Position numbers and translations under genes: made by a program
Notes under the pieces: generated by a model
What the model was told of the DNA's origin: nothing
The model's database searches: none
What the model saw: the letters and a program-made list of their open reading frames with translations, nothing else
Part shown: positions 49,270 through 60,989 of the stretch, piece after piece
Numbering within the stretch: the first letter of the stretch is position 1
Layout: each line of letters opens with the position of its first letter
Source of the DNA: Symsagittifera roscoffensis
Taxonomy: Eukaryota; Xenacoelomorpha; Acoela; Convolutidae
Direction: 5' to 3'
DNA: 64,000 nucleotides
NCBI RefSeq assembly: GCF_963678635.1
Contig: NC_087067.1
Span: forward strand, 24,807,547 to 24,871,546

Positions 49270-50036
49270 TTGAGCAATGACTGGACAGCAATTGTTTTGA
49301 AATATGTTATTATTGTCTTTATGGAGTACTGAATAACATATTTGTTCTCCATTGTCTAGGATGAACTTTATATCATTCGGAATAGTTTTGTGTTCAAGTT
49401 GATATTTTTGATATCAGCGACGGGTATCTTTTGGCTCAATAAGTCAGGAAAGGCTAAGTTTGAACCTGGTGTATAAATTATTTTCAAATTGTTGAACAAC
49501 TGCTCGGCCTTATCAAAGACTCTAGAATAGGCAGAAACAATTCTTTTCCCTTCAGGAAGGTCTTGGATGAGTATACACCCGGTTCCTACATTTGAGGAGT
49601 CGGCATGAATGTGGAATGGGTAGTTTACATTAGGTAAAGCATTTGAAATATCATGACAGAATTTGTCTTTCAGTTTTTGAAAAACTTCTTCATGGCATGG
49701 TAGCCAATGAAACTTGTCGTTACTGTTTGCCAGTTCATATAGACACTTTGCGCCTACGTGAAAATTGATATGTGCTGTAGTATCCCATGACACCTGATAC
49801 TCCTAGAACTTCTGTTTTTGATTCAGGGGATTTCAATTTTTTTATGTCATCGATTCGTGAAGCGATTGGAGAAAGACCATCTTTAGAGACAACATAGCCT
49901 AGAAATTTAACTTTTCTTAGGAAGAAAAAAGTTTTGTCAGGGGCAGCTTTTAAGTTGGCCTTCCGTAAAAGAGAATGATATTCTCGAATTGTGTCAAACG
50001 TTTCATTTATATTTTGACTTTGTAACAGCGTGTCGT
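49270..50036 (-). pseudogene. Element B: RT palm/thumb and deleted RNase H
   Basis: The RT box YIDD lies at about 50046-50032, one frame back from the upstream RT segment. The connection runs to 49793-49368, which starts the RNase H (FHIHADSSNVGTGCILIQ). About 190 bp of RNase H present in copy C (63236-63420) are absent from B near 49498, removing the Glu/Asp half of the active site. Dead copy. Confidence 0.75.
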
Positions 50037-51407
50037 CTATGTAAGTAATTGCTTTTTTAAAATGAGGGGTCCGAAGGCATATCTCATTAATTTACTGAAG
50101 AAATTTGGAAGTGGTTTCAAGCCAAAGAAACCAACTTGGTAGGTATATTGTCTACCACCTACGATAAAGCTTGTTAATTTCTGGGCCTCATCTGTTAGAG
50201 GTACTTGAGGGTAGGCGCAAGAGAGATCACTACTTGTGAAGTATGATCCGTTTATTCTGGTCATAAGAACTTGTAGTGGCTCTAATGGCCAACTACAATT
50301 GCTAGTATCTGTGATTGAGTTTAGATACCTAGCATCCAAGACCAACTTAACATAGTCTTTTTTTGGGAGAATGATGACTGGATTTACGAACCATGAGTTC
50401 ATATCATCTTTTTCATTTAGTTCTCTGACTATACCTGCTTGGATTAATTCATCCATTAACGTGTCCAATTTATCTCTTAGATGGACTGGGATTTTACTCG
50501 GTCGTTGTTTTTTGAACGTTGCGTCCTTTTTGAGTGGTATATGGAATTTATGCTTTGTTTTTCCAATATCATATTTGTGATGAGAATAAACATCTTGATC
50601 CTCTATCAGCATTTGAATTAGATCTGCAATTTCATCATCCGATATGTTCCTTTGTGTGAAATCGAAGTCAGATAAAAATTTAATAGTAGTTTCGATTTTT
50701 TCCAAAGTACTACTATTGTCCTTATCAATTGAGGAGTATTGGGTAAACGTTTCGTTGACTAGAAAGGCAATTAGCTGATCATTATGTTCTTTTTTTCGAT
50801 ACTTTTTAAATTGTTCTTTCAAGGGAGGCCTGCAAAGGTTCTTTGCATCGTTAGAAAAGTCGGTTGCTATTTCGTTTTCATTTTTGCATACTTTGACTAG
50901 ATCTGAACCATTTTGTTCAAAAATTTCTGATACGTTTTCTGTATCAAACACTTCAAGGGCAGGCATGTCCTTGATTTCTTGTCTTGAAACATAGACAAGT
51001 ATAGTAATTCCAGAATGTTGGAATACATCGACAATGATTTTGGAAACTTCTTCCCAATTCATTTTATCTAAGCCACAAGCAATTTTGGGCATTGCGATAG
51101 ATAGAATGTGATATGCTATAGCATGATCTTTCATTTCGGACAAGGTATTGAATATAGCGTCGTACGTAGGTTTCTGAAAGTACCTCTGTTTGGTAATCAG
51201 GTTATATATGATTTGTCCAGATTTTGGGTCAGTGAAGATGAGAATATGGTTAATGTTAGCATGTATTGAGTTACAAAAGTGTCGTAGCTCAGGATACCTT
51301 TTGCTCATTGATTCAGCAAACCCTTTTTTCATTGCTCTATCTGCAGAAATTGTATGGGCAATGGGCATATTCGATTCGAATATGGACCTTTTTTTTAAGT
51401 CTACATA
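50037..51407 (-). pseudogene. Element B: macro domain followed by RT N-terminal half
   Basis: Directly after a TAA (51408-51410) in the same frame is a macro domain of about 150 residues. It reads AHTISADRAMKKGFAESM, then YNLITKQRYFQKPTY and MPKIACGLDKMNWEEVSKII, then ITILVYVS. These match the ADP-ribose-binding loops of the TARG1/Poa1-like branch (substrate-loop Gly-Leu-Asp and the N/S-A-D start). After a linker with DVYSHHKYDIGKTKHKF, the RT begins (PSKIPVHLRDKLDTLM, KLVLDARYLNS, TSSDLSCAYPQVPL). The frame is lost at TTTTAAAAAAG (about 50049-50059), just before the YIDD box. A macro domain between protease and RT is unusual; some retroviruses carry dUTPase in comparable places. Confidence 0.8.
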
Positions 51408-52320
51408 TTATAGACAGGGGCCGGATAATTGAGTATTGCTTTCCTGTGTTGTATTGACAACAGTGTTCAGCATGAAGCAGCTATCGATTTCCGAACTTTC
51501 GTTTAAAATTCTCGTTGTGAACTCATCACAATCGTGGATAGCAAATATTTTATCCTCGTATCCTTGAATATCAGTTACTGCATAGCCTAGTACACACTTG
51601 TTTAGTGTGACAGGATGATCATTCTGATTCTCAATTAGGATAGGTAGGCTTTGCTCAATTTGAGTACAAACTGTATTAATGAAAACCAATTTGGTTTTGG
51701 TTGTATTTTTATGAGGCAGGAATGTAGTCCCTTTTTCGAAGTATGAATTTAGTTCAGCCAAGTGTTTGTATAAGTATGTAGAGCGTGCTGGAATGAACAA
51801 AGGTTCTTTCAAGTTAATTGAGACAATTTTTGAAACGTTAGGATATTTTTTATCGTTGTTCATCAACCCGTAGGATATTACACCATCTTTTGATTTTAGC
51901 TCAACTGCGGGGATATCAAAGTAGAGAGCTTTTAAGAATAGATGACAAAAGTCTACTCCCAATAGATTAGCAGTCTTTTCTTCAGTTATCCACATTTTGT
52001 GGTTAGATGGATACTTTCCATCAGTGTCGAAACAAGATTGAATAGATGTATGGCCAAACATACGCATATCAGATCCATTATAAGTCTTTGCTTTAATTTT
52101 GGATCGGTAAATTGTCATTTTTTGACCTTATCTTTCCAATTCCTGATAAGTGGGGTAAATTATGATACTACAAGTTGATCCTGGATCAATCATGAATTCA
52201 ATTTCGAATCCACTAATATTATTTTTGTCTCCGGTGGCAAAATGATATAAGCTAAGATATATCCTTGATTTAGGATTACTATTATCGCTTGGTTTCGGAG
52301 ACTTCAATAGTTTAAAGGAA
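51408..52320 (-). pseudogene. Element B: aspartic protease region
   Basis: The open part is 52118-51408 (236 codons); coding similarity extends upstream to about 52310 across an in-frame TAA. The protease triad region reads IDPGSTCS (about 52170), with Pro in place of the usual Thr/Ser of D-T/S-G. The C-terminal motif is LLGVDFCHLFL (about 51960). The rest is a linker with Cys residues leading to the macro domain. It would process Gag-Pol. Confidence 0.65.
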
Positions 52321-53707
52321 AGAAATCAGTGATCGCATCACAGTAATTGACTTCTTCCTCAACCCAGTGGGTAGTTTCAGACTGTTCTTGATTCGATCTA
52401 AAATTTGGTGATTGAGATCGCGTTGAGTCTCGACTGTTATTGCTATTATAGCTTCCAGTGTTATATTGTCGACCTCTAGGGTTACTATTGAATTGCCTAT
52501 TTTCTTGGTCGTAGAACTGTTTAGCAACTTGTTCATTTTCTCTGAATTTGTTTTCTCTGGGATACCTATCATCATAGGTTTGGGACCTTTTGGCATTGAA
52601 AGACGATTGTGCATTAGCCTTTTGGAAATTGTTTCCGTTGTAGTTATAATTATGGCGAATGCCATAGTTATTTTGGCTAGGGTTTGAATTGTTAGTAGAT
52701 CTGTTTTGATTATCCCAAAACCGGTTGCTTGGTTTAGGGTTACCCCGGTTGGGGAATTAATTCGGTCTTCGATTTCGTTTATAATCGGTTTCAAATGAAA
52801 CTCTTCGTTCATTTTTTGTTGTGAGCTCTTTTCGCAACTTATTTACTTCGTCCTGAACTTGCTTTTTTGAACATCTAGATATAGAATGTCCATTCATTCT
52901 GCAATATTCGCAAAATTGTGTACTGTTAGGTCTTCCCTTGATGCCAGGGTGACGTCGTTGAAACGAATTCTGATTATTGATTGCACTAACTTCTTGATTC
53001 TTGATCAATTTAGTTAGTTCTTTAACTTGAGTTTCTAATGAAGTCATTTTATCCGTTGTTGACTTATTAGCAGGATCAGTAGCAACAAGGAATGTTAGAC
53101 CCTTAGTGATTACATGATTTGTGAATTGATCCCAATTGGCACTTGGATGCTCTATCATGTATTCATGAGCTTTTTGTTTAAGCGCTAGAGGTCTTAGTCC
53201 CTTAATTGAGAAATCAATATACTTTTGACTTCTCTGTCTGGTTTGTATGGTTCTCTTAGCATTTTGAGCATCTTCAGTAGCATGAACGGTTACATCAATA
53301 CTTTCGGGCCATCCTCTATCTACAGAAGATTTGATTCTGTGGAAATAATTTTTTATTAATTCGCCATCTTGGCGAGCTGCATTTTCAGCATCAATTCTAT
53401 GTTTGAATTGATCTCGTCCGTCAGTGAATCTGTTTAGGAAGAGATCTTTGAGTTGTGCCCATGTAGTAGCATTGGTTACATTATCATTGAACCATTGAAG
53501 AGATGTATCAGTTAACAATGATCCGAATCGGGATCGTTGTCTGCTATCATAGCTGCGTCGTGCATCATTATCAGCAGGTCTTTGACCTAATGAGAAAAGA
53601 ATTTTGTGTTCAACTGAATTCCAAAATGCTGTAGCTTTTTGTTTCGGATCGTTTCCCAAAAGTGTCGTTAAAGACAAGTTGGGATGGGATATTGGGGTAT
53701 CAGCCAT
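52321..53707 (-). pseudogene. Element B: Gag
   Basis: The open part is 53707-52757 (316 codons, ATG 53707). Retrotransposon-type capsid (LLTDTSLQWFNDNVTNATTW, then AQLKDLFLNRF) and one CCHC knuckle (CEYCRMNGHSISRC, about 52900). A TAA (52757-52759) interrupts, and the same frame continues as an Asn/Arg/Gln-rich nucleocapsid-like stretch to about 52320. The overlapping 166-codon frame at 52812-52312 is a shadow of this. The 225 bp between LTR and ATG is the leader. Confidence 0.8.
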
Positions 53708-53911
53708 TTTATATTTAGTGTAGAACTTAAAAAGAAAGATAGAAAAATTTATAAATTTATTTGGAAAACTTAAATTTCCGGTTTGGAAATTTGTTACTTC
53801 TCTTTATTTGTAAGAGAAATTTCAACAATTCTCCAGTTTGAGAATTGGAATCTTTGCTTTTTATCTCTTTTTGAGACTTTAGCAATTTTAGCGAATTTTT
53901 TAGAAGGTGAG

Positions 53912-53928
53912 CCTCACTGGTCGCACCA
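53912..53928 (-). promoter_or_regulatory. Primer binding site of element B
   Basis: In sense TGGTGCGACCAGTGAGG starts four bases after the 5' LTR. TGG pairs with a tRNA CCA end. The tRNA is not identified. Confidence 0.6.
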
Positions 53929-53932
53929 ATTT

Positions 53933-54562
53933 ATTACGCTACCAAAACTATATACGTCGGACAAAACGCTCGCTAGGAATAAAGGGTCCTTTCTACTTTC
54001 TATCTCAGAAAGTAAATCTAAAATTCGCTGAGAAATATTTTATTAAAAAAAGAAGTTAGTATGAATTTACAGCACGTTGCCTTTTGACTCAATATCTATT
54101 TTAACGGTGAGATTAGAGATATTTTTTTCTGAGATTGGATATTATTTTAGGGAATGGTTGGGGTGGTTGAAGAGAGCGGTGTTGGTGTTAGAAGAGATAT
54201 TATTGGGAATGAATTCCCGTAGTTTTGAGCTTCTATTTATACTCAAATGGGGAAATCACGCCTTTTTGGTATCAAATGAGAAGTTACTTCTTAACTTCGT
54301 ATTCTTTATTCGTACATTCGTATTTTACGAGAAGAAAGTTTCGTATGCTCGTACTTTACGAGAGGAATCGTTATTATTCGCATTGAATGAGAATATTCTT
54401 TTCAATTTTCAATGCTTACAACGTTATACGAATTATTCCAATAGCCTTTCCCTTCCTTTTGCAAGGGAATAAAAACATATTTCTTTTGTGGTGGCGGCGG
54501 CGTCACATTTTGTGCACGCAATAAAATAGATCATGTTTCTGTTTCTATTTGAAATCAGAACA
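53933..54562 (-). repeat. 5' LTR of element B
   Basis: Pairs with 39938-40574 and is flanked outside by ACATT (54563-54567). Same TG start in sense. Contains the GGCGGCGGCG run near 54491. Confidence 0.9.
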
Positions 54563-54567
54563 ACATT

Positions 54568-55440
54568 TAATGAATAATAACTTTTTCCAACAAACAAATC
54601 ATCAGAAGAATATTCACGCCTATCACTGTCTTTCTCTGGAATGCTGAAGTCACCACAAATAATAAAAGAATCAATCTCCGTCAGAGAAAAGATTGAGGCA
54701 AATAGACTTGATATTTTGCCATCTGCAATTAATACGGATTGTCTGTGAGAACATTAAAAAAACAGCACAAAAAAACTTAATTCTAATATCTCTCATGAAG
54801 AAGTAAAGAAGATCCCGTAATAGCACCGCGAAAAAATTTATCGAAATCATGCTCTTAGTCATATGGTTACACTTAATTGTCGAAATTAATTAGTGTCGAT
54901 GATATTTGTTCATTTGGCTTTGCTTCGTTTTCCTCCAGTCCTGAGATACGAGTATCAGCAATTGTTTCAGTTTTAGATTCATTGAAGGGTTTGTTTTTAA
55001 GATAATCAAAATCAACAATTAACCTTCCTTTTAAATCAACAATTGACTCTTTGATTGCAGCTGGACTTTCTGATATTCTTGTCGCGCTCACAGATTCCAC
55101 CACATTTTGATCATTTGCTTCACCGCCCCTCTACATTGATTGCAAAACCAGAAACCTCTCTTGACATTTATACCATGGTCTCTTTTGGTAGTTTGCTGCA
55201 TTTTTGATGAACCCAGCTAGAGCATTTTTTGCATTGAATTGATAGATCTTTGTCCCCTATGTCCATTTTGCTATGTTTGCATATGCAGTCAGAATCCACA
55301 TCAAAAGAGGTACTACCAGAATCATAAGTACCATAGCAGTTTGGGTTAATGATAGCAATTCGATAGCTTGAGGCTCATACAAAAAAGCAGTAGGCGGCCA
55401 TTAAATAACAGGAGGCGCCCAGCCTTTAAAATAGGTGAGA
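54568..55440 (-). pseudogene. Non-LTR relic: endonuclease fragment and PHD-like finger
   Basis: 54700-54568 encodes an endonuclease piece (SFIICGDFSIPEKDSD). 55103-54873 is an open 76-codon charged piece. 55330-55131 has a PHD-like Cys/His pattern (CICKH, then CKKCSSWVHQKCSK) ended by stops. Together they look like the 5' part of a non-LTR element on the minus strand, cut by element B. 55330-55430 repeats 57247-57342. Confidence 0.5.
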
Positions 55441-56019
55441 AATTTAGATATGTTTCAAAACAGCAACTGAATTACTGATTCCCATTGAAAAAAAGTGTAT
55501 ATCGGCCAGGAAAAAACTATTGGCGTGATTCAAAATCAATGTGACCGCCAAGATGTATGATTTTGCTACAAAACATATGTCAAAACCCAGCAAGTATACT
55601 TCTCTTTACATATGTTTACAACCCAGCAAATATATTTCTCAATTGCCTTCTTGTGGAATGAGGATTCTGGAACAAAAAAATGAAAGAATGCCTCCAGCAG
55701 TGCTTGGAATTTTACTGAAGTGGTTCAAGATACAGGGACTGAGAGACTGGAGTCAGTTTCAAAGGAGAAAACATTTAGTATCAGAAAAGCTGATAGAAAG
55801 TGCCAGAAGAAAAACAAAAAAAACAGTACATTTTAAATTTTTATAAGCAAAAAAAATAGCGAAACAAACCGTCTCGACAATTCAACAGCTTCTGCAAATG
55901 AGACTTCGAGAGTCAAGCGGCTGAATTGCTTGTCAGCCCTCTCGCATTTTTATGTTACAGAATCATGAATATAATTACTGTTATGTGATAGAAATACGAT
56001 AGTTGAACTGAATCCTCAT
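55441..56019. other. No clear gene
   Basis: A 101-codon plus-strand frame (55541-55846) has no family features and no partner. A short inverted pair (GACTTCGAGAGTCAAGC region near 55901-55925) is unremarkable. Nothing else is seen. Confidence 0.4.
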
Positions 56020-57342
56020 AATCAGAGGGTCGAAAGTATTATAGTAACCGAGGTTATATTCAGGACTCCCTTCATCACATTATCTAGTCAAAACCCTACG
56101 AAATTTTCAAGATTTGGAAGTGTAAATTATAATGGGAATAAAAGTAAAGAGAGTCAGATGGTTGGGAATCAAGCCAACCAGATTGAGAAAACCAAAACCT
56201 GCACAGAATAAACTGGAATTGAAAGTGACTCAAAAAGACTGACCTGAGTTGGCTCTATAAGTAATGGCTCTATAAATAAAGAAATTCATCGAAAGCAGCC
56301 TGCCTGGGTTCCTATTTACGAAAACTGCCTGCCTGGGTTCCTCGGTGCACGTGCACTAGTTTTTATCAAGCTTATGCAGAATAATCTCAGTGATAGGCCC
56401 GGCGGCAGTCTGAACTCCAAAAGCTGATGGATGGAAAATGTATCCATCATTAATTAAATTTCTATATTTGTCAGGTTTTAGATCTTCCGCCTCGGCCGCG
56501 ATCGTTCCGGGGTTACAAACCAAGCCTGTGCTTCTTTACTAGGGGCTAGGGAGTCAATTACCGCTACATCCCACAGAAGCTAGCTACCAACAGCCCATGG
56601 GACGAAGGTCAATTCGTTTGGTCGCTTCTGATCTGTCCTGTAGGGGTGTCGTGGCTCTAAAACAGAAGGAATTTGCGCGGAGGCGAGACTTTGAGACTCT
56701 GATTTAACAGGACAATCAAATTTGAATACCATGAGAATCTCCTTCCCTTTTTGAGACAAAATAAGCCATGCCATCCATCTTCGGTTACATCTTTTCCGCA
56801 AACGCATTTTTTTTTTCACAAATTTTGGAAACTAATCGGAGTCCAGTTGCAATTCTAAGCTGAGGATCTGACAATTCCAATTTCAGATTTTTAATTGGTA
56901 TGTCATTCAACTATTGCAACCCGAACTTATCCGGGCAATTAATGAACCTTTTAAATCAGTAGGTTCTACTTTCATCCTCATTTGAGAAAGTTCTTTATCA
57001 AAATGGGATCCGTCCTGTTTTTTTTGGACTTTGTTTTCCGGAGCTACTTCACATTTTGCTGAATCAAATCAAAGTTCTAATGCATCAAAATATGTTCCAA
57101 CCTCATGCTGCTCCGTACCAAAAATCTCACTTAATGTAGCGTTTGCTCCTACTGCAGAGGCCAAAAAGCGGGTAAAGCTTGTAGGTGAGAAGAAGGAACC
57201 CCCAAGCCAGCTATAACTACCACAATGGCCTATCACATTCGTAAATATCATAGCAGTTGGGTGGGTTAATGATAGCAATTCGATAGCTTGAGGCTCATAC
57301 AAAAAAGCAGTAGCGGCCATCAAGCAGCAGGAGGCGCCCACC
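56020..57342 (-). pseudogene. Second, decayed copy of the RLE-type non-LTR element (3' part)
   Basis: 57341-57069 matches the RT/linker region of the first copy (FLASAVGANATLSEIFG). 56819-56580 matches the endonuclease part (SAQIPSVLEPRHPYRTDQKRP). Weaker similarity continues to 56280, and the untranslated tail at 56018-56145 matches 7668-7780. This copy supplies the linkage showing that 7491-7880 and 31649-34535 were once joined. It ends abruptly where element C begins. Confidence 0.75.
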
Positions 57343-59140
57343 CTTTTTGTAGTATTCCTTTCATCTCTGAATTATCGGAAATCATATTCCAGAATTTTTG
57401 CATTTGAGCATAAGTGTAGATTGAAGCGCCTTGGCCAGAGGCTAAAGAATGCTTAATCTTTTGAATTATCTCTTTTGATTTAAAGAGATATGGTCCTGTA
57501 ACCCTTGTAATTTGAGGGGTTAATTCAATCCAGGACTTATCATCATCAACATCTAGTTGAAAGAGATTTGAATGTTTGTCGGAGCAGTCTTGTAGATCTA
57601 CCGACTGTAAAGTTTGTCGCGTAATTGGATCGAAAAATCGAACATTTTCCTTTTACATAATGGGAATGCGATTATAGCATTTATCCATTAATTGCAAAGG
57701 TGAATAAAATTTCGGACATTGGTAGAGCCAGGCAACGTTGCCATTGGTCTCTAAGAACACAGAGCGGTACTGAGTTAAAATATAGCCAGCCAAACGTGGG
57801 CTTTCAAGTGAAAGCATCAAAGTATTTATTATTGAGGAGCGTTCTAGCTCACATTGATTTTGCAGAAGGGCTAACTCGGCCGTTCTGAGCATGTAGAAGC
57901 TATAAAAAAGAATATAGTCCAATTTGGTTCCTATATGAGCTTCGTAGTCATTTTGATGAGTTGAAAATTTGAGTGGCGGCAAATCATCACTTGTTGTGAG
58001 AAAACTAGAATTTGGCTGGCCGGCAATATGAATAGTTCCCGTTTCTGGGGTTGGTTTAACTTGGATTCCAGTATCCATATTGAAACCTTCAGTGTATGCA
58101 ATAAAAAGTGAATCATATGAAGTTGGATACACTATTCTGGGATGAACACAAAGAGATTGCGGTTTATTCATCACCTGTAGCATGAATTTTTGAGAATCAC
58201 TTGTTTGGGTAGAATGAATAGACGGGCTCGAATTGCCTTTAATTATATAGTATGATTCTTCGTTCTGAATCATTTTAGCCGGAAATCTGATTACAACAGT
58301 GAAAATGCAATTTTCGGGTTCTTCCCAAGTATAAGCAAAAGCGTCTAAGGATGTTGTTTCACATCCATTTGTAGACACTGAACAGGGCAAAGGAATGTTT
58401 TGCCAATTATTGACTGTTCCATCTTTGAGGTTAACAGTCAGAGTCACATTTTGCATGTAAGTTTCAAAAGTGTCCAACTTAATCCAAAAACGGCCATCAC
58501 ATTCGTTATGATGTTTGCCGTCAACTTTGCCAGCATGGGCATTAGTTATTGTTTTAACATTAAATTTGAAAGGAAAATTTCCAATACTAGCATAGCCTAG
58601 GTTAAGATAGCCTCTGTCATCTTTACCTTGATCGGCAGATAAATGGAGATCAGTAGTGATCATATTTTGCCGAGCGTCGATACCAATCGAATCAAAAGAA
58701 TCGCAGAACCAGCGCATTGATTGGTGTTTGATTCGACACATTGTCGCATTTATTTTTGTGCGATAATGTCTCTGATTTAGAGTAATATAAGCATGGGTTA
58801 CTTTAAATTTTTCTGGTTGGACTTTGCAAGGTGCTACTTTATTTAGAGAAAACATTTTGTTAGAAGTCATTAGTTGACAATCATAATGAGCAACCCGAAG
58901 ATTATTTGCAGTATTTGCATATAATTGTTCTTTTGGATCAAATGCTGAGGTTTGATTCAAAAGTATTATTAGAGTTAAAAGACCAACCAAATAAACTTTT
59001 TGCAAATTAATTTTTTGGTGGTGAATGATAGCAAAAGAATTTTTAAAAGTACTCACTTTAAGCATTTCCTCGAGAGTGGTTAGAACAGGATCTTGGTCCA
59101 TTAGTTCACCTTCCTCTAGTTCACTGTTTGGATTTGTCAT
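57343..59140 (-). pseudogene. Element C: env-like gene
   Basis: 495 codons from ATG 59140 to TAA 57653-57655, and related sequence continues in frame to the truncation at 57343. The first 28 codons end exactly at a GTGAGT donor-like sequence (59056-59051), so a spliced short product is possible. A hydrophobic signal-type segment (about residues 50-66) ends before FDPKEQ. The ectodomain has many Cys residues and sequons, and near the end a Cys-rich block (YQCPKFYSPLQLMDKC). The membrane anchor is missing through truncation. Env-like proteins mediate entry in infectious LTR elements; this copy is broken. Confidence 0.75.
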
Positions 59141-59629
59141 TTTGATGGGAAATCTGAGTTAGATTTTTATTTTTGTTTGAGGAATTCAGCAGATTTATTT
59201 TTTTGGAGAGAGAAGGTTTTGAATGCAAGATGTGGAATTGAGCAAGAATGAAAACAACTGTATATCAGTTAGTTTTAAAAGGCTATTTTTGCTTTTTTGC
59301 AAATCTTAGCTCTGATTGGCCTTTGTTATTTGGCGTCTTTCGGAAGTAATTTCTTCGCCATTCGTTTTGTAATGTGGTTTTTTCCACTCTTATTTAATGT
59401 CGTGGTTTTTCCACTTAGTTTTGATTTGTTGAGATCTAGCAGTGAAATGATTTTTATTCGTTTATGCTGATGTTAGTTTTTAACAACTGCATTTCCCTTC
59501 CCTATTGGAGGAGGAAAATGAAAAAACATCTCATCATAAAAGACGACTAAAAGCAACATCATTTGTTTGCTTTCCGTTCAGTTATAACTATCTTTATTTT
59601 ATTCTCAAAAAAAATTTTCTTCGTCCAAA
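59141..59629. promoter_or_regulatory. Divergent intergenic region between env and the antisense gene (C)
   Basis: Counterpart of 44150-44638 with about ten differences. The same T-rich and TATA-like sequences are kept. The ATG of the hydrophobic 63-codon frame seen in B is AAG here. Confidence 0.4.
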
Positions 59630-60137
59630 ATGAATTTTATTGATCCTGAAGATAATCTGGTGGATTTCCCGGAGAAGTTTTTGAACTTACGGGACGAGCT
59701 AAATTTTAAACATGAAGCCTTGCTGGAGGACAAGGAAGTCGAGAGAAGGGTGGCAATTAACGATGGGCTAGTAGAGAAAGGGGCAAACTTAACGCCTATG
59801 GAGTTTATGATTTTTATGGACCGGAGCTATGTCTTTAAGTATCCGGTACTGAATGCCGGGGAATTATTTGAGCTGGGCTCAATTCAGAGTAAGTTCCTTG
59901 CCAAGAAACTATGGAGCCCATGGAGTGGAGACAATGTGGTTTCAAAAGAAACAATGGACTTTTTGTCCTTATTCTTTGGAGAGGATGTAAGTTTTTTTTA
60001 CAATACACCCATTTTTAAAAAATAAAAAAGAAAAAAAATTTTTTTATTCAAGTGGCATGGCAACATAGAAATAGTTTATAAATTTGTTTTAGTTTCAAGA
60101 AGAAATCTTCAGAAAGCCAGCAACGGAAGAAGAATGA
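59630..60137 (+). CDS. Antisense two-exon gene inside element C
   Basis: Exon 1 59630-59986, GTAAGT donor at 59987, 106-bp intron, acceptor TTTGTTTTAG ending at 60092, exon 2 60093-60137 with TGA. 133 residues, as in B; differences include His to Tyr and Glu to Gly in exon 1 and Gly to Glu in exon 2. The intron has more changes per base than exon 1. Orientation is opposite to gag-pol-env. Function unknown. Confidence 0.75.
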
Positions 60138-60161
60138 AGGAAAAAGATAGAACTGGATATC

Positions 60162-60341
60162 ATGTTAGAAGAAGTCTATCAAGCTTGGTGGCGGCCTTAT
60201 TCAGCGCTGCAGTTTGCAGTGAGGAGCCTGAGTAGGGCCGCTGAAAATTCTCTGGAAAAGATGGCGGCTGTTAACCTAATCAAATCCTACACGGATATAA
60301 ATTCTAACCTTTATAAAAGTTATTTTAAAATCTACTTGTAA
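60162..60341 (+). CDS. Small plus-strand ORF downstream of the antisense gene (C)
   Basis: 59 codons, same start, stop and frame relation to the antisense gene as in B (45171-45350), with Ile to Val and Lys to Asn changes. It is kept open in both copies. An overlapping 33-codon frame starting at the ATG that overlaps the exon 2 stop is an alternative. Confidence 0.4.
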   Translation: MLEEVYQAWWRPYSALQFAVRSLSRAAENSLEKMAAVNLIKSYTDINSNLYKSYFKIYL

Positions 60342-60467
60342 ATATGTTTATTTTTGGTTTTTGTGGTTTTATTACAAACAAAATATTTATAAAAGAGAAA
60401 AGAAAAGATGGTTAATAAAAAAAGAATAAAAAAAGTTGAGTTTGGCCAAATAAATAATTAGTGGTTA

Positions 60468-60989
60468 TTATTTCTTTTTAAATTTGCCAATTATGCTAGA
60501 TGGAATTGTAGTTCCATAAAAGTTTGTAGAACGATTTGTCCGTTTAGGCCTTTTGGATTCGAAAAGTGATCCAGGTGCGGATCGAGTGTTCTCATAGAAG
60601 CTTTCCTGGGAGCTATGAGGGATATTTTTTTCATCAGTAAAGCTTTCTGATGATTCAGATAAACGAGGGAAATCAGGAGGACGGGGAGTATTACATTGTT
60701 TTGTTATATTTTGGTGGCGGCGGCCAAAGTCATTTGCGAGACTAGTATTAGGACTTATACTGCGGCTAGGTAGGCGGCGGTGGCCATAACTACTAGATTG
60801 ACAAGTTGAAGGATTAGGGGTTTTATCAACAGGATAGGGAGTTGAACTTTGAATAGGTCTAAGATTCCGGTCAATCGCAGTTGCATCGAACAAAGTTCTT
60901 AGATGCATGGTTTCTCTGCCTGAATCTAATGATTGTTCTTGTACAATGGTTATATTTTGATCCTCATTTGTAGGGTTATGATCAGTCAT
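60468..60989 (-). CDS. Accessory basic ORF of element C
   Basis: 173 codons from ATG 60989, counterpart of 45477-45998, with seven or so replacements (for example Leu to Val and Ser to Cys). Disordered, Ser/Arg/Pro-rich, ending in GKFKKK. Kept open in both copies although pol is broken. Confidence 0.55.
   Translation of the reverse strand: MTDHNPTNEDQNITIVQEQSLDSGRETMHLRTLFDATAIDRNLRPIQSSTPYPVDKTPNPSTCQSSSYGHRRLPSRSISPNTSLANDFGRRHQNITKQCNTPRPPDFPRLSESSESFTDEKNIPHSSQESFYENTRSAPGSLFESKRPKRTNRSTNFYGTTIPSSIIGKFKKK

Larger units (their letters stand above)
39938..54562 (-). mobile_element. LTR retroelement B (Ty3/gypsy-type with env-like gene)
   Basis: LTRs of about 630 bp (39938-40574 and 53933-54562) and a perfect target-site duplication ACATT (39933-39937 and 54563-54567). 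Order in sense (right to left): PBS, gag, protease, macro domain, RT, RNase H, integrase, accessory ORF, an antisense spliced gene, env-like gene, small exons, polypurine tract, LTR. The two LTRs differ by about 20 substitutions and 3 small indels. Pol and env carry several stops and shifts, so this copy is dead. It contains a private 1278-bp tandem duplication and two private deletions relative to copy C. Confidence 0.95.

Noticed and set aside
50045..50062. T TTA AAA slippery heptamer before the RT YIDD box in B and C, as a programmed -1 frameshift
   Set aside because: It lies in the middle of the RT palm, where a programmed shift makes no sense, and it is in an A6 run prone to indels. B and C share it by descent.
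52312..52812. 166-codon ORF overlapping the end of Gag in element B
   Set aside because: The Gag frame itself continues across a stop with Asn/Arg/Gln-rich nucleocapsid-like sequence; the ORF is its out-of-frame shadow.
55541..55846. 101-codon plus-strand ORF as a host gene
   Set aside because: No family features, no splice or promoter context, and it lies among non-LTR relics.
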